From an uncultured Bacteroidota bacterium (GTDB lineage Bacteria; Bacteroidota; Bacteroidia; Flavobacteriales; Flavobacteriaceae): a DNA stretch of 64,000 bases. The notes below the pieces were generated by a model. It did not search any database and was not told the origin of the DNA. It worked only from the letters and a program-made list of their open reading frames with translations. The stretch spans positions 1 to 64,000 of the forward strand of contig CACMVZ010000002.1 of NCBI GenBank assembly GCA_902617285.1. The letters are read 5' to 3'. The position numbers were made by a program, and so were the translations under genes. Below, piece after piece: positions 37,876 through 46,059 of this stretch (its first letter is position 1; every line of letters starts with the position of its first letter).

Positions 37876-38373
37876 TTAGATTACAATAAACTCTCCCATC
37901 ATTATTTGATAATGGCCTGGAAATGAACAAATAAATGTATATGTGCCAGGTTCAGGAGCATCGAAAGTAATTGTATCAGACTCTCCTCCCCCTAACATTT
38001 TTGTAAATGCAATCTCATCACCGCCTTCAGGAATATAATCATTATCTCTTGCGCTAATTGCCCTAATAGCATATTCATCTATATCAACATCTTTTTTTAT
38101 TAGTACAAAGTTATGTCCCATTGAAATAGCAGGAAATCTACCAGTATGATTTAATGTTAAAGTGACACTCTCATTCGCATTAACTCTAATTATTCTTTTA
38201 TCAAACTTCATCTGATCATTAGAGTTTAAAATTACATTATTTGAAACTGAATTATTTTGAGCTGAAACATTGTCTTCTTTAACTCTTTCATATTGAAACT
38301 TTTCTTTTGAGGTATTAGAATTGTTACATGAAAGAATTAATAAAATTGTTAGAATTGAAAAAAGCTTTTTCAT
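37876..38373 (-). CDS. Azurin-type blue copper lipoprotein
   Basis: A 165-residue cupredoxin with a lipoprotein signal (Cys16 in LILSC). The type-1 copper ligands are all present with azurin spacing: His87 in MGHNFVLI, Cys149, His154 and Met158 in ICSFPGHYQIMMG. A 35-residue flexible linker separates the lipid anchor from the domain, which begins MKFDKRIIRVNANE. It is transcribed from its own promoter (38391-38398) together with the downstream cytochrome c. It probably moves electrons between periplasmic dehydrogenase, cytochromes and oxidase. Confidence 0.93.
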   Translation of the reverse strand: MKKLFSILTILLILSCNNSNTSKEKFQYERVKEDNVSAQNNSVSNNVILNSNDQMKFDKRIIRVNANESVTLTLNHTGRFPAISMGHNFVLIKKDVDIDEYAIRAISARDNDYIPEGGDEIAFTKMLGGGESDTITFDAPEPGTYTFICSFPGHYQIMMGEFIVI

Positions 38374-38390
38374 AATAGTTTTATTTATTT

Positions 38391-38398
38391 CAAATTTA
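38391..38398 (-). promoter_or_regulatory. -7 promoter element for azurin-cytochrome c
   Basis: The minus strand reads TAAATTTG, an exact TANNTTTG match, 17 bp upstream of the azurin ATG. A TTG lies about 21 bp further upstream (38420-38422) as a candidate -33 element. The predicted leader is about 10 nt. Confidence 0.65.
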
Positions 38399-38453
38399 TC
38401 ATAGAAAATTTAAAATACACAATACAAGCTAATTAATATTTCTGATTTGATAA

Positions 38454-39344
38454 TCAGTCATTCTTATTCTTAATAGACACAAGATAAACTCCTATAAATA
38501 CCAATAAACATGCTATTATTTTTGTTGAATCTAAAGTATCATTAGCAGTTAATAATGCAAATATTATTGTTATAATTGGCTGTAGATATATGAATGAACC
38601 AATTACTGTTGGAGACAGTGTCTTTAATGCGTAGATATTTAATAAATATGTCATAAATGTTGTACCAATAACGACATAAATCATTCTCCAAATAGCGTAC
38701 CAAGGTAATTCAGCCCATTCTACTTCAACAAATTGATTATATGTAATAGGAGTTGATAAAACCAATCCAATCAGGAATAACCATTTCATTAAAGTGAAAA
38801 TATTATATTTAGCAGTTAAAGGCTTAACAATTATTAAATATCCAGCATAGGCAGAAGCATTTAGCAAGAAGAATGAATTTCCTAGTGGAATATTTGGTGC
38901 ATTTATACCTATTTTACTGCTATTAATAATCAAAAAAAGTGCTCCAGAAAACCCAATGATAATTCCCAGAATCTTTTTCATTGTAACTTTCTCCTTTAAG
39001 AAAAAATAAGATAATATAAGAACAAGAACAGGGGATAAAGTTATTATTACACCACTATTGATTGGAGTCGACAATTCAAGACCTCTAAAAAAAGCTAACA
39101 TATTTGTGCACATACCTAAAATTGAAGCAAAAACTATCTTAAGAATATCTTTGGATTCAATCTTCTCTTTCGGAGTAAATAAGCTAATTAACCAAAAAAG
39201 GGCTGTTGCTCCCAGAAGTCTAATCATAATAAAACCTGCAGAACCTATATAAACTGGCATTACTTCTTTAGCAACAGTATGATTGATTCCATATATTGTT
39301 GTTGCTATAAAAGCTGCGGCAAGAGCTAAATATCTGCTGTTCAT
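38454..39344 (-). CDS. DMT superfamily (EamA) transporter
   Basis: A 296-residue inner-membrane protein with ten predicted helices in two EamA repeats. It begins MNSRYLALAAAFIATTIYGINHTVAKEVMP, the common flavobacterial form. The start at ATG 39344 places the first helix at the N-terminus. An upstream in-frame ATG at 39371 would add nine residues. The substrate is unknown; relatives export amino acids or metabolites. It is divergent from the PLP enzyme gene at 39421. Confidence 0.88.
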   Translation of the reverse strand: MNSRYLALAAAFIATTIYGINHTVAKEVMPVYIGSAGFIMIRLLGATALFWLISLFTPKEKIESKDILKIVFASILGMCTNMLAFFRGLELSTPINSGVIITLSPVLVLILSYFFLKEKVTMKKILGIIIGFSGALFLIINSSKIGINAPNIPLGNSFFLLNASAYAGYLIIVKPLTAKYNIFTLMKWLFLIGLVLSTPITYNQFVEVEWAELPWYAIWRMIYVVIGTTFMTYLLNIYALKTLSPTVIGSFIYLQPIITIIFALLTANDTLDSTKIIACLLVFIGVYLVSIKNKND

Positions 39345-39406
39345 TTGAAATTTTGCAACAAAGAAAATCATTTTAGTTGAAAAGTATGGTTAAAGTCCAA
39401 TATCTT

Positions 39407-39414
39407 TATCTTTG
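39407..39414 (+). promoter_or_regulatory. -7 promoter element for the PLP enzyme-lpxH-hflX operon (leaderless predicted)
   Basis: TATCTTTG matches TANNTTTG exactly and ends 6 bp before the ATG at 39421. The predicted transcription start falls on or next to the start codon. The element overlaps an alternative TTG start (39412), which argues against that start. Confidence 0.65.
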
Positions 39415-39420
39415 CAGTGT

Positions 39421-40572
39421 ATGAAGAAAAAATTAAAATTTAATTCTAGAGCGATACATGGTGGACAAATTTTAGATCCCGCATATGGATCTGTTATGAC
39501 GCCTATTTATCAAACATCTACATATGCTCAAACTTCTCCTGGTGTTCATAAAGGTTATGAATATAGCAGAACTCATAATCCAACTAGAACTAATTTTGAA
39601 AGATCAATAGCATCTCTTGAAAACGGAAATTATGGTTTAGCCTTTGCATCAGGTTTAGCAGCAATTGACGCTATTGTTAAGACTTTAGATCCCGGTGATG
39701 AAATAATATCTACAAATGATTTATATGGAGGAAGTTATAGATTATTTAAACAAATATTTGAGAAATATGACCTAAAGTTTCACTTTGTAAACATGGAAAA
39801 TTTAGATGAAGTATCAAATAAAATAAATAAGAAAACTAAACTTATTTGGGCTGAAACACCTACAAACCCTATGATGAATGTTGTTGATATAGAATCAATA
39901 TCAAAAATTGCTAAAAAAAATCAAATACTTCTTTGCATTGATAATACTTTCGCATCTCCATATATACAAAGACCACTTGAGCTAGGTGCAGATATTGTTA
40001 TGCACTCTGCTACAAAATATATCGCTGGTCATAGTGATGTCGTTATTGGTGCTATAGTTGTTAACGATGAGCAACTTTATAATAAGTTATCATTTATCCA
40101 AAATGCTTCAGGAGCTACACCTGGACCAATGGATTGTTTTCTTTCACTAAGAGGGATTAAGACATTGCATATAAGAATGCAAAGACATTCAGAAAATGCT
40201 GAAAAAGTTGCAATTTACTTGAGAAATCATGATAAAATAGGTAATGTATACTGGGCAGGATTTTCAGATAATAAAAATTATAAAATTGCAGAAAAACAAA
40301 TGCATGTATTTGGAGGTATGGTTTCATTCATCCCAAAGGACAATTCTTTTGAATCTGCAAAAAAAATAGCAGAGAATCTTAAATTATTTACCCTAGCTGA
40401 ATCACTGGGTGGAGTTGAGAGTCTTTGTTGTCATCCGGCTAGTATGACACATGCTTCAATACCACCAGAGGAAAGAAAAAAATCAGGATTAGTAGAATCT
40501 TTATTAAGATTAAGTGTCGGAATTGAGGATGCAGAGGATCTTATAGAAGATTTAAATACTGCAATTGGTTGA
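39421..40572 (+). CDS. Cys/Met metabolism PLP enzyme (cystathionine gamma-synthase/lyase type)
   Basis: A 383-residue enzyme of the trans-sulfuration PLP family. It begins MKKKLKFNSRAIHGGQ. The PLP lysine is in HSATKYIAGHSDVVIG (about 193-208). EYSRTHNPTRTNFE (about 44-57) and GGVESLCCHPASMTHASIP near the C-terminus are diagnostic. Cystathionine gamma-synthase, gamma-lyase and beta-lyase cannot be separated by eye. It leads an operon with lpxH and hflX, and its stop overlaps the lpxH region closely. Confidence 0.9.
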   Translation: MKKKLKFNSRAIHGGQILDPAYGSVMTPIYQTSTYAQTSPGVHKGYEYSRTHNPTRTNFERSIASLENGNYGLAFASGLAAIDAIVKTLDPGDEIISTNDLYGGSYRLFKQIFEKYDLKFHFVNMENLDEVSNKINKKTKLIWAETPTNPMMNVVDIESISKIAKKNQILLCIDNTFASPYIQRPLELGADIVMHSATKYIAGHSDVVIGAIVVNDEQLYNKLSFIQNASGATPGPMDCFLSLRGIKTLHIRMQRHSENAEKVAIYLRNHDKIGNVYWAGFSDNKNYKIAEKQMHVFGGMVSFIPKDNSFESAKKIAENLKLFTLAESLGGVESLCCHPASMTHASIPPEERKKSGLVESLLRLSVGIEDAEDLIEDLNTAIG

Positions 40573-40574
40573 TC

Positions 40575-41333
40575 ATGGACATTCCAATAAATAAAAAAAT
40601 ATACTTTTCATCCGATAATCACCTAGGAGCACCTTCACTTGAAGAAAGTCATGCAAGAGAAAAGATATTTGTTTCATGGTTGGATTCAATTAAAGATGAT
40701 GCTGATATAATTTTTTTATTAGGAGATTTGTTTGATTTTTGGTTTGAGTATAAAGAGGCTATTCCTAAAGGATTTACTCGAGTTCTTGGAAAACTAGCTG
40801 AACTATCTGACTCAGGAATTAAAATTTATTTTTTTGTTGGTAATCATGACTTTTGGATGAATGATTATTTTGAAAAGGAGTTAAACATTAAGGTCTTTAG
40901 ATCACCTGAACTATTTGTATTTAATTCAAAATCATTCTATATAGGACATGGAGATGGTCTTGGGCCTGGTGACTATGGGTATAAAAGGATGAAGTTGATA
41001 TTATCGAATAGTTTTTTCATTAAAATGTATAGACTAATTCACCCTGACATAGGTCTATGGCTTGGAAAATATTTTTCACAAAAAAATAAATTATTATCAG
41101 GAAAAGAGGATCTAAAATTTAAAGGTGAGGATAAAGAATGGTTAATTCAGTTCTGTGAAAAAAAACTATCAAAGGAACATATTGACTATTTTATTTTTGG
41201 ACATAGACATCTACCTATAGTTCATCAACTAAAGTCAAAATCAAAATACATTAACCTAGGAGATTGGATCACACACTATACTTATGGTGTATTTGATGGT
41301 AAAACGTTTAATCTTAGAACCTACTCAGCTTAA
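40575..41333 (+). CDS. lpxH: UDP-2,3-diacylglucosamine diphosphatase (LpxH-type)
   Basis: A calcineurin-like metallophosphoesterase of 252 residues acting in lipid A synthesis, releasing lipid X from UDP-diacylglucosamine. The metal motifs are in order: SSDNHLGA (with Asn where the usual SDxHLG has a variable residue), LLGDLFDFWFEY, VGNHDFWM, GHGDGLG and the late GHRHLP. ATG 40575 is preferred over TTG 40569, which overlaps the upstream stop. The two conserved membrane-surface helices lie in the middle. hflX follows 1 bp after the stop. Confidence 0.9.
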   Translation: MDIPINKKIYFSSDNHLGAPSLEESHAREKIFVSWLDSIKDDADIIFLLGDLFDFWFEYKEAIPKGFTRVLGKLAELSDSGIKIYFFVGNHDFWMNDYFEKELNIKVFRSPELFVFNSKSFYIGHGDGLGPGDYGYKRMKLILSNSFFIKMYRLIHPDIGLWLGKYFSQKNKLLSGKEDLKFKGEDKEWLIQFCEKKLSKEHIDYFIFGHRHLPIVHQLKSKSKYINLGDWITHYTYGVFDGKTFNLRTYSA

Positions 41334-41334
41334 A

Positions 41335-42534
41335 ATGATTGAGCCAAAAAAGTCAAATTATGAAAATACTGTTTTAGTTGGAGTTGTCAATGATTCCCAA
41401 GATGAAGAAAAATTATCAGAATTTTTAGAAGAATTAGAGTTTCTGTCTGTTACAGCTGGCGGCAATGTTGTTAAAAAATTCACTCAAAAGATAAATACAC
41501 CAAATCCAAGAACATTTATTGGAAAAGGAAAAATTGATGAGCTATTAAAATATGTTAAAGTCAACGATGTCTCAGTAGTAGTATTTGATGACGAACTGTC
41601 TCCCACTCAACAAGCAAATATTGAAAGAATTTTAAAGTGTAAAATTCTTGATAGAACTGCTCTTATTCTTGATATTTTTGCTCAAAGAGCAAAAACAAGT
41701 TACGCTAAAACTCAAGTCGAACTTGCTCAGTATGAGTATTTACTGCCAAGACTAAAAGGACTATGGACCCACCTTGAAAGACAAAGAGGGGGTATTGGTA
41801 TGAGAGGTCCTGGTGAGACTGAGATCGAAACTGATAGAAGAATTGTTAGGGATAAAATTTCACTATTAAAAAGAAAAATATCTACAATTGATAAACAGAT
41901 GAAGGTACAAAGAGGAAATAGAGGATCGTTAGTTAGAGTGGCATTGGTAGGATATACTAATGTAGGAAAGTCAACAATAATGAATATGTTGTCTAAAAGT
42001 AATGTTTTTGCGGAAGATAAATTGTTTGCAACACTTGATACTACAGTAAGAAAAGTTGTTATTAATACATTACCATTTCTTCTAACTGATACAGTAGGTT
42101 TTATAAGAAAATTACCCACACAACTTATCGAGTCTTTCAAAAGCACTTTGGAAGAGGTTAAAGATGCCGACATACTTTTACATATAGTTGATATATCTCA
42201 TCCAAGTTTTGAAGATCATATCGACTCCGTGAATAATATTTTGAATGAAATTAACTGCCACAATAAATATAACTTGATGATTTTCAATAAAATTGATAAA
42301 TATCAAGCTATTGATTTTAATGACTCATATTCTGGAAAAAATGGCCACTATTCTTTACAACAATGGAGAAATACATGGATGAATAAGACTAATGGTAAGG
42401 CCTTATTTATTTCAGCTAAGAATAAAGTTAATTTTGATAGTTTAAGAAAAGAAATATATGAACTAGTAAAGAATGTTGATATGAGTCATTATCCAAAAAA
42501 TGATTATTTATACCCCGAATACTTTTCAAAGTAA
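41335..42534 (+). CDS. hflX: Ribosome-associated GTPase HflX
   Basis: A 399-residue GTPase that splits stalled or heat-stressed 70S ribosomes. The N-terminal HflX domain contains NPRTFIGKGKIDELL and the linker RGGIGMRGPGETEIETDRR. The G-domain has GYTNVGKSTIMNML (P-loop, about 203-216), DTVGF and NKID. A charged insert (SYSGKNGHYSLQQWRN) sits before the SAKN G5 motif. I take ATG 41335, just after the lpxH stop, rather than an in-frame ATG inside lpxH. A promoter element for the Bat operon starts immediately after its stop. Confidence 0.95.
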   Translation: MIEPKKSNYENTVLVGVVNDSQDEEKLSEFLEELEFLSVTAGGNVVKKFTQKINTPNPRTFIGKGKIDELLKYVKVNDVSVVVFDDELSPTQQANIERILKCKILDRTALILDIFAQRAKTSYAKTQVELAQYEYLLPRLKGLWTHLERQRGGIGMRGPGETEIETDRRIVRDKISLLKRKISTIDKQMKVQRGNRGSLVRVALVGYTNVGKSTIMNMLSKSNVFAEDKLFATLDTTVRKVVINTLPFLLTDTVGFIRKLPTQLIESFKSTLEEVKDADILLHIVDISHPSFEDHIDSVNNILNEINCHNKYNLMIFNKIDKYQAIDFNDSYSGKNGHYSLQQWRNTWMNKTNGKALFISAKNKVNFDSLRKEIYELVKNVDMSHYPKNDYLYPEYFSK

Positions 42535-42542
42535 TATTTTTG
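42535..42542 (+). promoter_or_regulatory. -7 promoter element for the Bat operon
   Basis: TATTTTTG, an exact TANNTTTG match, begins directly after the hflX stop codon. The MoxR ATG is 76 bp downstream, so this transcript has a longer leader (about 70 nt) than most here. No terminator hairpin separates it from hflX. Confidence 0.5.
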
Positions 42543-42618
42543 TTAAAATCAATTTAACCAATTCTTAACAGGAGATTTACTAATAAATTTTGAAATTTAA
42601 TAATTAAAACAAGTAGTT

Positions 42619-43623
42619 ATGAGTGATACAAACAAGAGTGTAGATTTAGGTAAAAAAGATGAATTAATCAAAAAAGAGAGTGCTTTCGTAGATTTACTTT
42701 CAATGGAGATCAATAAAAAGATTGTTGGTCAGAAAACAATGATTGAAAGACTTTTAATAGGTCTATTAGGTAAAGGACATATTTTACTTGAAGGTGTTCC
42801 AGGACTTGCCAAAACATTGGCAATAAATAGTCTTAGTAACGCCGTTAAAGGCTCATTTAGCAGAATTCAATTTACCCCAGATCTTCTTCCTGCTGATGTC
42901 ATTGGAACTATGATTTATAATATGAAATCAGGTACATTTTCTATTAAACAGGGACCAGTTTTTGCAAATTTTGTATTAGCAGATGAGATAAACAGAGCAC
43001 CTGCTAAAGTTCAATCAGCGTTGCTTGAAGCTATGCAAGAAAAACAGGTAACCATTGGTGATAAAACATTCAAATTAACCGATCCTTTTCTAGTAATGGC
43101 TACTCAAAATCCTGTTGAGCAAGAAGGTACATATCCTCTTCCAGAGGCACAGGTAGATAGGTTTATGCTAAAAGTTGTAGTGGATTATCCTAAACTTGAA
43201 GAAGAACAAAAAATTATAAATATGAATCTATCTTCGAAAGAAGATAAAATAAAGCCTGTTGTGACAACCAAGCAAATATTAACTGCTCAAAATCTAGTTA
43301 ATGAAGTATATATGGATGAAAAAATTGAAAAGTATATATTAGATTTAATTTTCTGTACTAGATATCCAGAAAAATACAATCTTAAAAACTTATCCCCTCT
43401 TATTTCATTTGGTGCTTCACCGAGAGGTAGTATCAACCTGGCTCTTGCAGCTAAATGTTATGCATTTATAAATCACCGAGGCTTCGTAATACCAGAAGAT
43501 GTAAGAGAAGTCATAACTGATGTTCTTAGACATAGAATTGGTTTAACATATGAAGCTGAAGCTGAAAACGTATCTACTGAAGACGTAATTAAACAAATAG
43601 TAAATACAGTTGAAGTACCATAG
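42619..43623 (+). CDS. MoxR family AAA+ ATPase (Bat operon)
   Basis: A 334-residue AAA+ chaperone-like ATPase. Walker A lies in EGVPGLAKTLA (about 58-68) and Walker B in FVLADEINRAPAKVQSALLEAMQE (about 116-139). Sensor 1 is ATQNPVEQEGTYPLPEAQVDRF. MoxR proteins act with VWA-domain partners to mature or insert metal cofactors; here the partners are the DUF58 and BatA/BatB proteins downstream. It is the first gene of an eight-gene operon (42619-51288) with 0-3 bp gaps or short overlaps. Confidence 0.94.
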   Translation: MSDTNKSVDLGKKDELIKKESAFVDLLSMEINKKIVGQKTMIERLLIGLLGKGHILLEGVPGLAKTLAINSLSNAVKGSFSRIQFTPDLLPADVIGTMIYNMKSGTFSIKQGPVFANFVLADEINRAPAKVQSALLEAMQEKQVTIGDKTFKLTDPFLVMATQNPVEQEGTYPLPEAQVDRFMLKVVVDYPKLEEEQKIINMNLSSKEDKIKPVVTTKQILTAQNLVNEVYMDEKIEKYILDLIFCTRYPEKYNLKNLSPLISFGASPRGSINLALAAKCYAFINHRGFVIPEDVREVITDVLRHRIGLTYEAEAENVSTEDVIKQIVNTVEVP

Positions 43624-43626
43624 TTA

Positions 43627-44490
43627 ATGAATTCTAAAGAATTACTTAAAAAAGTAAGACAAATTGAAATTAAAAGCAGAAGGCTTAGTGACAACCTGTT
43701 TGGAGGAGAATATCTAAGTACTTTTAAAGGTAGAGGTATGACTTTCAGTGAAGTTAGAAAGTATGAATTCGGAGATGATATTAGATCGATTGACTGGAAC
43801 GTAACGGCAAGATATAATCAGCCCTTTATCAAAGTATTTGAAGAGGAGAGGGAACTAACATTAATGCTTCTAATAGATGTAAGTGGTTCGGAAAACTTTG
43901 CAACTAGCAACAAACTAAAGAAAGAAATAATAACAGAAATTGCTGCAACATTGGCATTTTCTGCTTTAAAAAATAATGATAAAGTTGGTGCAATACTTTT
44001 TACTGATGATATTGAGTTATTTATTCCTCCTAATAAGGGTAAAAAGCATATACTTAGAATTATAAGAGAATTAATTGAATTTAAGCCTAAAAGCTCTAAA
44101 ACAAATATTAATTCATCACTTAAGTTTCTCCTAAGTATAATTCAAAAAAAAGCAATTGTATTTATTTTATCTGATTTCATTGATAGAGACTATGATAAAT
44201 CATTAAAACTTGCAGCTAAAAAATTTGATCTTACTGGAATAAGAATTTATGATCAAATGGAAACTAAGATGGTGAAAATAGGCTTTGTGCCAATGATTGA
44301 TGCTGAAACAAATGAACTTATATGGGTTGATACATCATCAAAGAGGTTAAGGGAAAACTATAATCTAAACTATGCAAATTCAGTAAAGTATTTTGAAACT
44401 CTTTTCAATAAAAATGGGGCAGGTGTAATTAATTGTGAAGTTGATGATAGTTATGTAAAAAAACTTCTAGGATATTTTAAGCAACGATAA
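43627..44490 (+). CDS. DUF58 domain protein (Bat operon)
   Basis: A 287-residue cytoplasmic protein. The DUF58 core begins GRGMTFSEVRKYEFGDDIRSIDWNVTARYNQPFIKVFEEERE (about 37-78). A VWA-like continuation has LMLLIDVSGSENF with the DxSxS MIDAS motif. It lies 3 bp after moxR and directly before the two-helix membrane protein. MoxR-DUF58 pairs are thought to be linked to membrane protein complexes; the specific client is not known. Confidence 0.92.
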   Translation: MNSKELLKKVRQIEIKSRRLSDNLFGGEYLSTFKGRGMTFSEVRKYEFGDDIRSIDWNVTARYNQPFIKVFEEERELTLMLLIDVSGSENFATSNKLKKEIITEIAATLAFSALKNNDKVGAILFTDDIELFIPPNKGKKHILRIIRELIEFKPKSSKTNINSSLKFLLSIIQKKAIVFILSDFIDRDYDKSLKLAAKKFDLTGIRIYDQMETKMVKIGFVPMIDAETNELIWVDTSSKRLRENYNLNYANSVKYFETLFNKNGAGVINCEVDDSYVKKLLGYFKQR

Positions 44491-46059
44491 ATGAAAAATT
44501 TTTTAATTCTATACCTATGTTCATGTGCGTTGTTATACAGTCAAAACCCAAATTTTGACCAGGATATAATTATATCTACTAATGTAGATACTACCGAAGT
44601 AAAAATAGGCGAAGAATTAAATTTTAAAATCGATATATCCTCAAAAAATAAATACAATATTTCATTTGATGAAATTCCAAATTTTATGCCTTTTGAGATT
44701 TTAGAGTCATTTGATACCGATACAATTCAAGAGTCATCTACTTTTTCAAAGAGGTACTCATTAATAAATTTTGAGCCTGGAAAATATTGGATTCCACCTC
44801 AAAAAATATACTTTAATCAGTCAATAAAATATTCAGATTCAATATTAATTGTAGTAAACGATGTTGAAGTTGATACTTTAAAACAAAACCTATATGACAT
44901 AAAACCAATTATTCCTGTTAAAAGAAATTATCAAAATCTACTATTAAGGATATTTATTGCAATAATTGTTGGTTTTCTTGTTTTCTTTCTCTACCGATAT
45001 TATTTGCTGAAAAAAAACATAAAACCTAATGAAGAAGAAAAATCCTTATTTGAGTTGGCAAATGAGAAGTTAGAAAACTTGAATAGCCTGGATCCTAATT
45101 CTCAGATTGAATTCAAAGAATATTATACAATTTTAATTGATATTTTCAGAGAATATCTTGAATCCCAGATTAAAATACCTGCAATGGAAAGCACTTCCAA
45201 GGAGCTTATATTAAGAATTAATTTACTTAGAGATAGTGGTAATTATAATTTTGAAAAAAGTAAAATAAGTAAGCTTGAAAGTCTTTTCACTAAGTCTGAT
45301 TTAGTCAAATTCGCAAAATCACTTCCTACGAAATCAGATATTAAGAATGACTTAGATATAATATCAGACTTTATTGATGATACCGAAAAAATTTATAGTG
45401 AAAAATTTAATATAGTTGAAGATATAGAACCCGAAAATGATAAAAATTCAATAATTGACGACTTAAAAACCTTTTTAAAATATTCGTTTTTAATTCTTTC
45501 CTCAATTCTATTAATATCAATTTTAATATTTGGTTATTATCCTGTTAGAGATACTATATTGATGAATCCTACAAAAATTCTAATATCCAAAGAATGGTTC
45601 ACAAGTCAATATGGTTCTCCACCAGTTGAATTAAATTCTCCAAACATTTTAGTCAGATCAAATGACACCCTTTATGATAGTAAATTTGTTATGGGGGGCT
45701 TTAAAGATGCATTTTTTTTGACAATTGATTTTAAAGATGTTGTGCAAGTTGATAACAACCCTAGTCTTGATTTAATAAAAAATGATTTAATTAGTCAATT
45801 TCAAACTATGGGCTCAAAAAATATACTTTTAAAGGATGATCAGTTCACAATTAAATCTGGAGATACAGGGTTAAGACTTTTTGGAAGTCTTGATATTGAA
45901 ATAAAAAACAGATTAATTAGATCTAATTTTACTACTGTTATTCTTCCCTATGATAAAAAAACTATCAGACTAACAATAGTTCATAGAGCAGATGATAGGT
46001 ATGCGGATAATATAAAGTCTAGGATTTTAGAAAGCTTTGATATAGTAAAAGAATTATAA
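44491..46059 (+). CDS. Two-helix membrane protein of the Bat operon with extra C-terminal domain
   Basis: A 522-residue protein in the slot often filled by a short BatD/DUF4381-like protein. A signal peptide (about 1-17) precedes a beta-rich domain (to about 140) related to BatD. TM1 is at about 151-172, then a helical cytoplasmic region (about 180-310). TM2 is at about 326-346, followed by a 170-residue extracytoplasmic domain with the motif KSGDTGLRLFGSL and the ending IRLTIVHRADDRYADN. I do not recognise that last domain. It abuts both neighbours (ATG right after the DUF58 stop; TAATG into batA). Confidence 0.8.
   Translation: MKNFLILYLCSCALLYSQNPNFDQDIIISTNVDTTEVKIGEELNFKIDISSKNKYNISFDEIPNFMPFEILESFDTDTIQESSTFSKRYSLINFEPGKYWIPPQKIYFNQSIKYSDSILIVVNDVEVDTLKQNLYDIKPIIPVKRNYQNLLLRIFIAIIVGFLVFFLYRYYLLKKNIKPNEEEKSLFELANEKLENLNSLDPNSQIEFKEYYTILIDIFREYLESQIKIPAMESTSKELILRINLLRDSGNYNFEKSKISKLESLFTKSDLVKFAKSLPTKSDIKNDLDIISDFIDDTEKIYSEKFNIVEDIEPENDKNSIIDDLKTFLKYSFLILSSILLISILIFGYYPVRDTILMNPTKILISKEWFTSQYGSPPVELNSPNILVRSNDTLYDSKFVMGGFKDAFFLTIDFKDVVQVDNNPSLDLIKNDLISQFQTMGSKNILLKDDQFTIKSGDTGLRLFGSLDIEIKNRLIRSNFTTVILPYDKKTIRLTIVHRADDRYADNIKSRILESFDIVKEL

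Noticed and set aside
40606-40630. LpxH motif reading SSDNHLG as a possibly defective metal site
   Set aside because: The conserved metal ligands Asp and His are both present; the Asn falls at a variable position.
41727-42173. Open frame of 148 codons on the minus strand within hflX
   Set aside because: It mirrors the conserved GTPase domain; its composition is that of a reverse complement and no family pattern is seen.
42585-42600. Second promoter-like TAAATTTTG before the MoxR gene
   Set aside because: The spacing between TA and TTTG is one base too long for TANNTTTG; the exact element at 42535 is preferred.
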